Origin: an uncultured Thermoanaerobaculia bacterium | GTDB taxonomy: Bacteria; Acidobacteriota; Thermoanaerobaculia; Multivoradales; Multivoraceae | Direction of reading: 5' to 3' | NCBI GenBank assembly: GCA_951812325.1 | Contig: OX638294.1 | Span: 2,768,859-2,832,858 of the forward strand | Length of the DNA stretch: 64,000 nt | In this document: positions 53,542 to 61,546 of the stretch, piece by piece | Layout: each line of letters starts with the position of its first letter | How positions within the stretch are numbered: position 1 is the first letter of the stretch | Notes under the pieces: generated by a model | Seen by the model: only the letters and a program-made list of their open reading frames with translations | Told to the model about the DNA's origin: nothing | The model's database searches: none | Translations under genes and position numbers: made by a program

Positions 53542-54219
53542 ATGCCTGTCGTTGTGGTCGCCGATGCGCACCTGGGCGGCCCCGGGGGTGGCGGTGAAGA
53601 GCTTGCCGATCAGCTCCGGACGCTCGAGTCCGCGCGCTGTGAGCGGGTGCTGTTTCTCGGCGACCTGTTCCATCTCTGGATCGGTTCCCGTCGTTTCGAA
53701 ACCCCGGAGGTACGGCTGCTCGCACCCGTGATCCGGGATCTGAGGCGGCGTGGAATCCGGGTTTCCTACGTGGAGGGGAATCGGGATTTCTTCCTCGCCG
53801 GCGGCCCATACGACGACCTCTTCGACGACTACGGACTCGAGGTCCGCTTCCGGACCGCCGGCGTGAGGTACCTCGCCGTTCACGGCGACGGGTTGAACCC
53901 CGGCGACTGGCGCTACCGCTGCTGGCGCAGGCTGTCGAAGAACCCGGTCAGCCGGTGGCTGGTGTTCCGGCTGCCGCCCTTGCTCGGCCGCCGACTCGTG
54001 ACCTCGACCGAACGGGGGCTTTCGGTCACCAACCTGGAACACAAGAGCCGGATCCCGGAAGGGATGATCCGCCGTTACGCCGCCCGGCGTCTCGCTGAGG
54101 GCCACGACGTGCTCCTGCTCGGACACTTCCACGCCGCCCGCAGGTGGCTTCAGGGCGGCGGCGAGGTGCGGATCGCGAACGCCTGGTTTCACGACAGGGA
54201 GTTGCTGTGGCTGGAGTGA
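53542..54219 (+). CDS. LpxH-like UDP-2,3-diacylglucosamine diphosphatase family metallophosphoesterase
   Basis: A 225-residue calcineurin-like phosphoesterase with VADAHLGG, FLGDLFHLWIG, VEGNRDFFL, AVHGDGLN and LGHFHAARRW motifs. The FLGDLF and EGNRDF spacing is like LpxH, which releases lipid X in lipid A synthesis. It is somewhat shorter than E. coli LpxH (240), so a related UDP-sugar or nucleotide hydrolase is possible. Its stop overlaps the beginning of aroA. Confidence 0.75.
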   Translation: MPVVVVADAHLGGPGGGGEELADQLRTLESARCERVLFLGDLFHLWIGSRRFETPEVRLLAPVIRDLRRRGIRVSYVEGNRDFFLAGGPYDDLFDDYGLEVRFRTAGVRYLAVHGDGLNPGDWRYRCWRRLSKNPVSRWLVFRLPPLLGRRLVTSTERGLSVTNLEHKSRIPEGMIRRYAARRLAEGHDVLLLGHFHAARRWLQGGGEVRIANAWFHDRELLWLE

Positions 54220-55529
54220 ACGGTCCCCTGCCGGACCTCTACCCGGTTCGGCGCGCCGGGTGCGTTGCAGGTGTCGTCGAGCCCCCGGGTTCGAAGAGCA
54301 TCTCGCATCGGGCGTTGAACCTGGCGCTGATCGGGCAGCGGCCCGTGACGATCGAGAATCTCCTCGACGCGGAGGACATCGCCGCCTTCTCCAACGCCCT
54401 GAAGCGTATGGGCTGGCAGATGGAGCGCGTCTCCGGCGCCGAGGTGCGGATCGAACCGCCTGGCGGGCCGCCCGATTCGCCGGTACGGCTGGACTGCCGG
54501 AGCGCGGGGACGCTGTTGCGGTTCCTGGTCGCGAGTTGCGCGGTGACGCCGGGCGAGTGGATTGTCGACGGGTCGCCCCGGTTGCGTGAGCGACCGATCG
54601 GACCACTCCTCGACGCTCTGCGTCAACTCGGCTCGAGCGTTGACGAGCTTGGCCGGGCCGGCTGCGCGCCGGTTCGGATCCGGGGCGGCGCGCTGACCGG
54701 CGGTCGAGTCGAGATCGATGCGGGCGAGTCGAGTCAGTACGTCTCCGCGCTGCTCATGGCGGGACTGCGAGCAGAGGGGCCGATCGAAGTTCTCGCGCCC
54801 TTTCTCGTCTCTAGTCCCTATGTGGACACAACTCTCCAGGTCATGGCCGACTTCGGTTGTTCCCTGGCCTCCGGGGGCGCCGGAGGGGCGCGCGAATTCC
54901 GGATGGAACCCCACAGGCCGGAGGCGCCCGCCGGTCGCTATCGCGTCGCCGGCGACGACTCCGCGGCCGCTTACCCGGCCGCGGCGGCGGCGTTGTGCGG
55001 TGGCCGCGTGAAGCTGCGGGGACTGGCTTCCGCGTCGACCCAGGGCGACCGGGCATTCCTCGGGCTCCTGGAGGCGATGGGCGCCGCAGTACGGACGGCG
55101 CCGGGGGAGATCGAGGTCGAAGGCAACGGTCAGCTTCGGGCGCTCGACCGCGATCTCTCCGAGATGCCCGACCAGGTCCCCACGCTTGCCGCGGTGGCCT
55201 CCTTTGCCCACGGCGTCACGACGATTCGCAACGTGGCGCACCTGCGGATCAAGGAGAGTGACCGCCTGGCGGCGATCGGAACCGAGCTGCGCCGGTCCGG
55301 GGTCTCGGTGGAAGAACTGCCGGACGGTCTGCGCATCGAGGGAAACCCTGCTCTGACCGCGGCGCCCGGTTCGCCCCGCATCTCGATCGACACCTACGAC
55401 GATCACCGCATCGCGATGAGCATGGCTCTCGTCGGCCTCCGGCGGGGAGGGCTGTCGATTCGTCGGCCGTCGGTGGTTGCCAAGTCCTACCCCGGCTTCT
55501 GGGCCGACCTGGAGGGGATTGCACCTTGA
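54207..55529 (+). CDS. aroA: 3-phosphoshikimate 1-carboxyvinyltransferase (EPSP synthase)
   Basis: A 440-residue shikimate-pathway enzyme. Marks are [28 protein letters not shown] (the LDxGNAGT region), [72 protein letters not shown] and [14 protein letters not shown]. The GTG at 54207 has AGGGAG 5 nt upstream; a second GTG at 54216 overlaps the previous stop (GTGA). It overlaps the following regulator by TTGA. Confidence 0.95.
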   Translation: MAGVNGPLPDLYPVRRAGCVAGVVEPPGSKSISHRALNLALIGQRPVTIENLLDAEDIAAFSNALKRMGWQMERVSGAEVRIEPPGGPPDSPVRLDCRSAGTLLRFLVASCAVTPGEWIVDGSPRLRERPIGPLLDALRQLGSSVDELGRAGCAPVRIRGGALTGGRVEIDAGESSQYVSALLMAGLRAEGPIEVLAPFLVSSPYVDTTLQVMADFGCSLASGGAGGAREFRMEPHRPEAPAGRYRVAGDDSAAAYPAAAAALCGGRVKLRGLASASTQGDRAFLGLLEAMGAAVRTAPGEIEVEGNGQLRALDRDLSEMPDQVPTLAAVASFAHGVTTIRNVAHLRIKESDRLAAIGTELRRSGVSVEELPDGLRIEGNPALTAAPGSPRISIDTYDDHRIAMSMALVGLRRGGLSIRRPSVVAKSYPGFWADLEGIAP

Positions 55530-58500
55530 CTACTTCCGTCTGCCGTCTACGCCATCAGTCGTTGGAGGCCGTCGCCGCCAACGCGGGAGTGGTCCTTCTC
55601 GCCGAGAGCAACCTGGCGGATCGGCAACGAGCCGCTCTGCTGCTTCAGGGCGCGGCGCTGCTCGCCCATCTGCGAACCGCCGGCTGGCGGTTGCAGTCCT
55701 GGGGAGGACTGCTGGTCGATGGACGGTGCGTGCTCCGTGTCGATCCGGAACTGGTGGCGCCGGCGCGAGCCGAACAGTCGACCCAGATCGAACTGACGCG
55801 ACTCGTGTCCTGTTTGTTCGGGAGTACGGAGATGGCCGGTCGAAGCGCCGTGCGAGCACAGCTCCGGCCGGTGGTCGGGGCCTGGCGGGACCTGCTTCTG
55901 CCTCTGCCGGCTGATCGGCTCGTCGCGGACATTCTGGATCATGCTCCCTTCCTGTGGGAAGGCGCCTACCGGGACGCGAGGCTGTCCCTGCTTGCGGTGC
56001 ACGAACGCGGGGAAGGCGAGGAGGTGGTCGTCGTCGGTCATCCACGGTGGCGTCGGTCCCTGCTGCGGGCCGCCGGCCCCGACCGGGAACGGCTGTCGAA
56101 CGTGGTGGGCAGCGACGAGGCTCGGGACCATTGGCTCGGCGACAAGGCTTCGGGCGGGCCGATCGACTGGATTGCCCGGGGTGATTGGCGGCGAGCGCTG
56201 GAGGAGTCCCTGCGAGAGCCGATCGTCGGGCCGGCCGAGCGGAGCGCGGTGGCGCGGGCATTCCTCGACGGGGGCCGGTTCAAGGCGGCGCTGGCACTGG
56301 TCGAGCGCTCCCGGCGAACGGAGGACATCCTGATTCGGCTCAAGAGTCTGGTGAGGATGGATCGAATGGCCGCAGCACGCCGCGCTCTGACGGCACTTGA
56401 GGGTCGCCGCCTGGTCGGTGCGACGAAGCTGGAGGAGTGCGAGGAGGCGATCAGGATCCATGCGGCCGCGGGTCGCCCGGCTCAGCTCAGGGCCTGGGCG
56501 AAGCAGGCCCTCGAGGCGGCGGTCGGTCCGTATGCCGGTCGGGGCCGGGCACTGGCCTTGCTGGCGCTGCGCGAGGTCGACGGGTCTGTCGAGACGGCCT
56601 CTTCGTCCGACCCGGCGGTCTTGTCCGACCCGGAAGGGAAACCGGCAGACCGGACGGAACCGGCAGACTGGACGTCGTGCCTGGCGCTGGCACGCTTCGC
56701 GATGGACCGCGGGCGCTTCCAGGTTGCTGACGGAGCGCTGGGCACGGCACTGAGGCAGTTCCGAAGAGAACTGCCGATCTACGAGCGTGCCAGCCTGTGG
56801 AACGAGCTGGCGACGCATCGACTCCTGGTGGACGATTGGGCTGGCGCGGAGCGTGCCGCGCGGGTTTCCGTGAAGCTCTTCCGGTGTTGCGATGGACCTG
56901 CCGGGAGGGCCGGTGCGCATGGCAATCTCGCGGAGGCCCGGATTCGCGCCGGCCGCCTGTCCGGCATCCGGGAAACGATCGACAGCCTGCGGCGCGTGAG
57001 TCTGATGGCCGGGAGTGCTGACGGCATGGTCGATGTGCGACAGCTCGAAGCGCGCCTCGACCTGGCGGAGGGTCGGTGGAGTTCGGCCCTGGAATCCTGC
57101 AGGTCCGCTCTGGATGAACTGCGGAAGCGGCAACTGCGAGGAGGCCGGCAGCGAGCGCTTCGCGTACTCTCGAGCCGGGCTCTGGTGCACTTGGGGCGCA
57201 GGCAGGAAGCGCGAGAGGAACTCCTGGCAGCGCTTCCTCTGCCGGTCGGGGATGGCTTCGGGGGCGTGCGAGCCGGAAGCGACGATCTGGCCGCCACCTT
57301 TCTTCTGGTCGGGCTTCGGGAGGAGGCGCGGGCCGTTGCGGCGGGCTCCGCCTGTGCGGACCTGTGGGCGGCGGTCAGTGAGGACCGGGCCCCGGGCAGC
57401 AACGACTGGCAGCGGTTCGAAGACCAGGGGGCCTACCCCTGCGCGCTGGCGATCCACGACCTCGTCTGTCTGGGCGTCGGGAACGTGCCGGTGAGGTTGC
57501 TCGAATCGGCAGTGCACACTCTGGCCGAGGCAGGCGCCGAGCCGCTCGCGCAGCGTGTGGACGCCGCCCGGCGGGGTCCCTGGAGAGCTCTTCGAGCCTT
57601 TCTCGACGCGGAAGAGTTCGACTCGCGGGCGTTCCATGTGTTGCTTGCGGCCGCCGGTCACCCCGAGGCACGGATCGCGGTCCACGAATCCAGCGACGCG
57701 GGAGGACGGGACGAGTCCACGGACGTCCTGCTGGAGGGACCCGGCGGCTCGGAACAGTTCTCGGTCGGTGTACCTGCCGGCAGACTGGTACTGAGTGCAA
57801 ACGGGATCGGGGAGCCGACCCGGGCCCTGCTCACCGTGATCGCTGGCCGGACGCCGGCCGCGTTCGGTCGCCGCCGGGAGTTCCTGGAGGTGGCGGAGGA
57901 GAAAGAGTCGGCGGCGCCTCGCCTGATCGGTCGGAGCAAGCTGTTGCTGGCGGCCCGGGAGCGGGTCGCGAAGCTGGCATTGCACGATCTGCCGGTGCTG
58001 ATTCTGGGAGAGTCGGGCACGGGCAAGGAACTGCTGGCCCGGTGGCTTCACGATTCGAGCGCCAGGGCCGCCGGACCCTGGCAGGCCGTGAACTGCGCTG
58101 CTCTTCCCGAAGGTCTTGTCGTGTCGGACCTGTTCGGTCATCGGCGAGGTTCCTTCACCGGCGCCGACCGGGAACGGATCGGCGTGCTCGAGAGCGGCGA
58201 AGGCGGCACGGTGTTTCTCGACGAGATTGCGGAACTGCCGCTGTCAGCGCAGGCGATGCTCCTGCGGGCCCTGCAGGAGGGCGAGATACGACGGGTCGGC
58301 GAGAGCCGACCACGTCATGTGGACTTCCGTCTCGTTTCGGCGACCCACCGCGATCTCCCGGCCATGGTCGAGGCCGGCGAGTTCAGAGAAGATCTCTACT
58401 ACCGGCTCGGGGTGGCGACCGTGGAAGCTCCGGCCCTGCGCGACCGCGACGGCGACATCATGCTCCTGGCGCACCACTTTCTCGGTTTGTTCAGCGGCGC

Positions 58501-58840
58501 CCGGGAAGCGCAGCGGTTCAGCGAAGACGCGCGCAAGCGGCTGCTCGAGCATCCATGGCCCGGGAATGTAAGAGAACTTCGCAACGTGGTCGAAAGCGCC
58601 GTGGCGCTTGGTGAAGGCTCGGAGATCACGACCGGGGTGCTGGGACTTCCCGGGTTGCCGCGGCGCCCACCCCAGGTGGACGGCGCCAGCTATCACTGGA
58701 AGCTGGAACAGTACCGGCGCGGTCTGATCCGCAAGGCGCTGCAGGACGCCGGTGGCAATCAGGCGCGTGCGGCGCGGGCTCTCGGAATGAGTCGACAGGC
58801 GCTGTCGTACCTGGTGCGAAAGCAGAACTACGCTCTTTGA
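55526..58840 (+). CDS. Very large sigma-54-dependent activator with a TPR-like N-terminal region
   Basis: A 1104-residue protein. The first 790 or so residues are helical and TPR-like (repeated A/L/E/R pairs such as [21 protein letters not shown] and [19 protein letters not shown]) with no receiver, GAF or PAS motif seen. The AAA+ domain follows with Walker A GESGTGKE, the sigma-54 loop GSFTGA (canonical GAFTGA), Walker B GTVFLDEI and the R-finger region. A Fis-type HTH ([24 protein letters not shown]) ends the protein. The TTG start overlaps the aroA stop and has GGAGGGG upstream. It should activate sigma-54 promoters in response to a signal sensed through the TPR-like part. Confidence 0.88.
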   Translation: MTTSVCRLRHQSLEAVAANAGVVLLAESNLADRQRAALLLQGAALLAHLRTAGWRLQSWGGLLVDGRCVLRVDPELVAPARAEQSTQIELTRLVSCLFGSTEMAGRSAVRAQLRPVVGAWRDLLLPLPADRLVADILDHAPFLWEGAYRDARLSLLAVHERGEGEEVVVVGHPRWRRSLLRAAGPDRERLSNVVGSDEARDHWLGDKASGGPIDWIARGDWRRALEESLREPIVGPAERSAVARAFLDGGRFKAALALVERSRRTEDILIRLKSLVRMDRMAAARRALTALEGRRLVGATKLEECEEAIRIHAAAGRPAQLRAWAKQALEAAVGPYAGRGRALALLALREVDGSVETASSSDPAVLSDPEGKPADRTEPADWTSCLALARFAMDRGRFQVADGALGTALRQFRRELPIYERASLWNELATHRLLVDDWAGAERAARVSVKLFRCCDGPAGRAGAHGNLAEARIRAGRLSGIRETIDSLRRVSLMAGSADGMVDVRQLEARLDLAEGRWSSALESCRSALDELRKRQLRGGRQRALRVLSSRALVHLGRRQEAREELLAALPLPVGDGFGGVRAGSDDLAATFLLVGLREEARAVAAGSACADLWAAVSEDRAPGSNDWQRFEDQGAYPCALAIHDLVCLGVGNVPVRLLESAVHTLAEAGAEPLAQRVDAARRGPWRALRAFLDAEEFDSRAFHVLLAAAGHPEARIAVHESSDAGGRDESTDVLLEGPGGSEQFSVGVPAGRLVLSANGIGEPTRALLTVIAGRTPAAFGRRREFLEVAEEKESAAPRLIGRSKLLLAARERVAKLALHDLPVLILGESGTGKELLARWLHDSSARAAGPWQAVNCAALPEGLVVSDLFGHRRGSFTGADRERIGVLESGEGGTVFLDEIAELPLSAQAMLLRALQEGEIRRVGESRPRHVDFRLVSATHRDLPAMVEAGEFREDLYYRLGVATVEAPALRDRDGDIMLLAHHFLGLFSGAREAQRFSEDARKRLLEHPWPGNVRELRNVVESAVALGEGSEITTGVLGLPGLPRRPPQVDGASYHWKLEQYRRGLIRKALQDAGGNQARAARALGMSRQALSYLVRKQNYAL

Positions 58841-58855
58841 GGTAGTGTACAAGCT

Positions 58856-58895
58856 ACCGGGCCGGGCCCGGTCTGGTCGTACATTCTGCTATGAT
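58856..58895 (+). promoter_or_regulatory. Palindrome plus extended -10 promoter ahead of the MerR-array gene
   Basis: ACCGGGCC-G-GGCCCGGT (58856-58872) is a perfect 8-bp inverted repeat. It lies just upstream of TGCTATGAT (58887-58895), an extended -10 box. The GTG start of the downstream gene is 69 bp further. The palindrome overlaps the -35 region and is a plausible operator. Confidence 0.5.
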
Positions 58896-58964
58896 CTGTC
58901 AAGCGCGTTCCGAATCAGAGGAACACAGGTACACCGAGTCAGGTCGAAGAGGGGGAATACCGGG

Positions 58965-60434
58965 GTGAGTGCAGCGGCTGCTGGAGGAAGGAACCTGTTG
59001 ACATTGGGTGAGGTTGCGCGCCAGGCGGAGGTCTCCATGGCCACGGCGCAACGCTACAAGAAGCTCTATCAGGATCGAATCCCCTCGGAGGGCGACGGAC
59101 GCAAGCAGCGATACCCGGCCGACGCCGTCAGGATCTTCAAGGAGTTGAAGAAAGAACGGATCTCGAAGCGTGGCGCCGGTCCCGGGCGGAAGCCGCCGAA
59201 GGCTGCTGCCGCCGATGCGGGGCTTCTGACGCTTTCGAGCATCGGCGCACAGACGGGTATCTCCTATCCGACCCTGCAGCGCTACGTGAAGCTGTTCAGC
59301 GATCGGATTCCCCACGAAGGCGTCGGGCGCAAGCGGCGCTACCATCCGGAGTCGGTTGCCGTCTTTCGTCAGCTGCGGGCCGAGAGCAGGCCGGGCCGGA
59401 AACCGAAGGCGACGGCAGCGGAGGCGGCCGGTCCGAAACTGCTCACGTTGACGGCGATAGGCCAGCAGACGGGCATCTCCGGCCCGACCCTGCAGCGTTA
59501 CGTGAAGTTGTACGGTAATCGGATTCCGCACGAGGGGGAAGGCCGGAAGCGGCGCTACTATCCGGAGGCCGTGGCGGTTTTCCGTGAGCTCCGGTCGCAG
59601 AGCAGGCGGGGCCGGAAGCCGAAGGCGACGGCAGCGGAGGCGGCCGGTCCGAAACTGCTCACGTTGACGGCGATAGGCCAGCAGACGGGCATCTCCGGCC
59701 CGACCCTGCAGCGTTACGTGAAGTTGTACGGTAATCGGATTCCGCACGAGGGGGAAGGCCGGAAGCGGCGCTACCATCCGGAGGCCGTGGCGGTTTTCCG
59801 TGAGCTCCGGTCGCAGAGCAGGCGGGGCCGGAAGCCGAAGGCGACGGTCGAGGCCGCTCCGCCCGAGGAGGCCACATCACCCGAGGCCGCTTCGCCCGAG
59901 ACCGCATCACCCGAGGAGGTTTCAACACCCGAGAGGGCCGCCGCACCCGAGGCCCCAACACCCGAGCAGGTCGCAACACCTGAAGAGGCCACGGCGCCCG
60001 AGGACGCCACGGCGCCCGAGAAGGCCGCTGCACCCGAGGAGGCCGCTGCGCCCGAGGAGGCTGCTGCACCCGAGAAGGCCGCTGCACCCGAGGAGGCCGC
60101 TGCGCCCGAGGAGGCTGCTGCACCCGAGAAGGCCGCTGCACCCGAGGAGGCCGCTGCGCCCGAGGAGGCTGCTGCACCCGAGGAGGCCGCTGCGCCCGAG
60201 GAGGCTGCGGCGCCCGAGGAGGCCGCTGCGCCCGAGGAGGCTGCGGCGCCCGAGGAAGCCGCGGCGCCGGCAGGGAAGCCGGAGGCGCCGGCCGCGGAGG
60301 TTCCAGGGAAGGCCGCTTCCGCTGCGGTTCCGGATGGCGTCGAGGCTCGACTGGCTGCCCTCGAGGCCCAGGTGCGTCTGGTGCTGGAGAAGCTCGAGCA
60401 ACCGGTCACGATCACGCTCCGGGCAGACCGTTAG
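58965..60434 (+). CDS. Protein with four tandem MerR-like DNA-binding modules and a Glu/Ala/Pro-rich tail
   Basis: A 489-residue protein. Four modules of about 72-76 residues begin at residues 11, 87, 159 and 231. Each reads LLTLxxIGxQTGIS-x-PTLQRYVKLYxxRIPHEGxGRKRRYxPEAVAVFRELR, a MerR/excisionase-like winged HTH, followed by an AT-hook-like RRGRKPKA linker. Module 1 is most diverged; modules 3 and 4 are almost identical. Residues about 298-435 are imperfect (APEEAA/APEKAA) hexads, acidic and extended. The last 40 or so residues (VEARLAALEAQVRLVLEKLEQ) are a coiled coil. It probably binds DNA as an oligomer, bridging or coating sites. The GTG start has GAGGGGG upstream. Confidence 0.85.
   Translation: MSAAAAGGRNLLTLGEVARQAEVSMATAQRYKKLYQDRIPSEGDGRKQRYPADAVRIFKELKKERISKRGAGPGRKPPKAAAADAGLLTLSSIGAQTGISYPTLQRYVKLFSDRIPHEGVGRKRRYHPESVAVFRQLRAESRPGRKPKATAAEAAGPKLLTLTAIGQQTGISGPTLQRYVKLYGNRIPHEGEGRKRRYYPEAVAVFRELRSQSRRGRKPKATAAEAAGPKLLTLTAIGQQTGISGPTLQRYVKLYGNRIPHEGEGRKRRYHPEAVAVFRELRSQSRRGRKPKATVEAAPPEEATSPEAASPETASPEEVSTPERAAAPEAPTPEQVATPEEATAPEDATAPEKAAAPEEAAAPEEAAAPEKAAAPEEAAAPEEAAAPEKAAAPEEAAAPEEAAAPEEAAAPEEAAAPEEAAAPEEAAAPEEAAAPAGKPEAPAAEVPGKAASAAVPDGVEARLAALEAQVRLVLEKLEQPVTITLRADR
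59403..59834 (+). repeat. 216-bp in-frame tandem duplication
   Basis: 59403-59618 and 59619-59834 are near-identical, exactly 72 codons each. A difference I can see is CTACTATCC versus CTACCATCC. They encode modules 3 and 4 of the MerR-array protein, so one DNA-binding module was duplicated recently. Confidence 0.95.
59860..60270 (+). repeat. Degenerate 18-bp coding repeats (hexapeptide array)
   Basis: Units such as CCCGAGGAGGCCGCTGCG are repeated about twenty times with small changes, encoding PEEAAA-type hexads. This is a variable-length candidate microsatellite within the gene. Confidence 0.92.
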
Positions 60435-60475
60435 CAGCCGGCGGCAGAAGCTCGCGTCGCACCGGGAGCGGTGAG
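60432..60475. mobile_element. MITE left-end fragment at the stop codon of the MerR-array gene
   Basis: TAGCAGCCGGCGGCAGAAGC, then CGTCGCACCGGGAGCGGTGAGG follow the left end of the 17039 and 24958 elements. TAG is the stop codon of the MerR-array gene. The rest of the element is missing. Confidence 0.65.
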
Positions 60476-60556
60476 GTTGATACCGGTGACGCTGCTGTCT
60501 GTTGGCTTGAGTTCTCGGCGCGACCGAAGCCGTCGCGGACTGGTTGGCGTTGGCGG

Positions 60557-61546
60557 TCAGGCCAGATGATCCCAGCCCTTCGGCAGCAGAGGTTCGAGGA
60601 TTCCGTCGCTTCGCAGCAGACTCATGCCGGCCTGGCGGGTGATGCTGCCGATGCACCGGCAGCCGGGACGGTTGAACTCCGTATGGGCCGGCAGCGTGAA
60701 CAGCAGGACGTAGTCCTCCCCGCCGCCGAGGACCAGATCGATTGGATCGAGCTCCAGGTAGCTGGCCAGACGCCGGGCGTCCGGGCGAAGCGAGACCTTG
60801 CGCTCGTGCAGGACGCAGCCGGCGCCGGCGGGGCGGCAGAGACGGCCGGCGTCGACCGCCAGACCGTCTGAAATGTCGATTGCCGACACACTTGGCGTCC
60901 GCTTCGCGAGGATCAGTCCGAGTTCGAGCTGAGGCAGGGGATCAAGGTGCCGGCGCACGGCCCGGCTCGCTGCGCGCGTCAGGTCGGGTGGCAGGCCGTC
61001 CGGCAGCCGGGGTTTGCGTCCGACGATCCGGGCGCCCCGCCGCACCAGCTCGAGTCCGAGCGCGGACTCACCGACCGGGCCGCCAAGCCAGAGGTCGTCA
61101 CCGGGGCGGGCTGCGCCGCGGGCGAGGGGGGAACTGTCTGCCGGCACCTCCCCGATCACGGTGAGGCTGGCGTCGAGGTGACCCGGCGCTGCGGGGCGGG
61201 CGGTATCGCCGCCGATCAGCTCGATTCCGTAGCGCCGGGTTCGGCGCACCAGGGCGGCCAGGAACCGTCGCGCCGTCTTGTCGTCGTCGACCGCGAGCGC
61301 CAGGAGTGCCCAGCGCGGTTCGGCGCCGGTGGCGGCAAGGTCGGAGAGGCTGACCGCGAGAAGCCGGCGCGCGGCCGCGGCGGGATCGAGATCGATCGGA
61401 ATGTGCACATTCGATCGTTGGGTATCGACGGTGAGAGCGAACTTCCGGCCGGCGATCTCCAGCAGGGCCGCGTCGTCGCCGATCCGATTGCCGGTACCCG
61501 CGAGGTTCGCGAGCCAGGCGGTCAGCCCGTCTTCGCCGCCGGCCAG
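60557..61546 (-). CDS. thiL: Thiamine-monophosphate kinase ThiL
   Basis: A roughly 329-residue kinase that phosphorylates TMP to TPP, the last step of thiamine cofactor synthesis. Marks are RIGDDAALLEI (metal-binding Asp pair), LTVDTQRSNVHIP, the VSLSDLAATGAEPRWALLALAV segment, ELIGGDTARP, AIDISDGLAVDAGRLC and LGGGEDYVLLFTLP. There is no ATG, GTG or TTG in frame near the expected N terminus. A CTG at 61546, 10 nt after a GGAGGA site, fits and is given here, overlapping the lon end by 25 bp. The start is therefore tentative. Confidence 0.9.
   Translation of the reverse strand: MAGGEDGLTAWLANLAGTGNRIGDDAALLEIAGRKFALTVDTQRSNVHIPIDLDPAAAARRLLAVSLSDLAATGAEPRWALLALAVDDDKTARRFLAALVRRTRRYGIELIGGDTARPAAPGHLDASLTVIGEVPADSSPLARGAARPGDDLWLGGPVGESALGLELVRRGARIVGRKPRLPDGLPPDLTRAASRAVRRHLDPLPQLELGLILAKRTPSVSAIDISDGLAVDAGRLCRPAGAGCVLHERKVSLRPDARRLASYLELDPIDLVLGGGEDYVLLFTLPAHTEFNRPGCRCIGSITRQAGMSLLRSDGILEPLLPKGWDHLA

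Noticed and set aside
58868-58892. Sigma-54 promoter (TGG...TGC) upstream of the MerR-array gene
   Set aside because: The GG and GC elements are 11 bp apart instead of 10 and the -24 box is poor. The extended -10 sigma-70 reading is better.
59860-60270. CRISPR-like array of short repeats
   Set aside because: The repeats are contiguous, lack spacers and stay in frame as hexapeptides of one protein.
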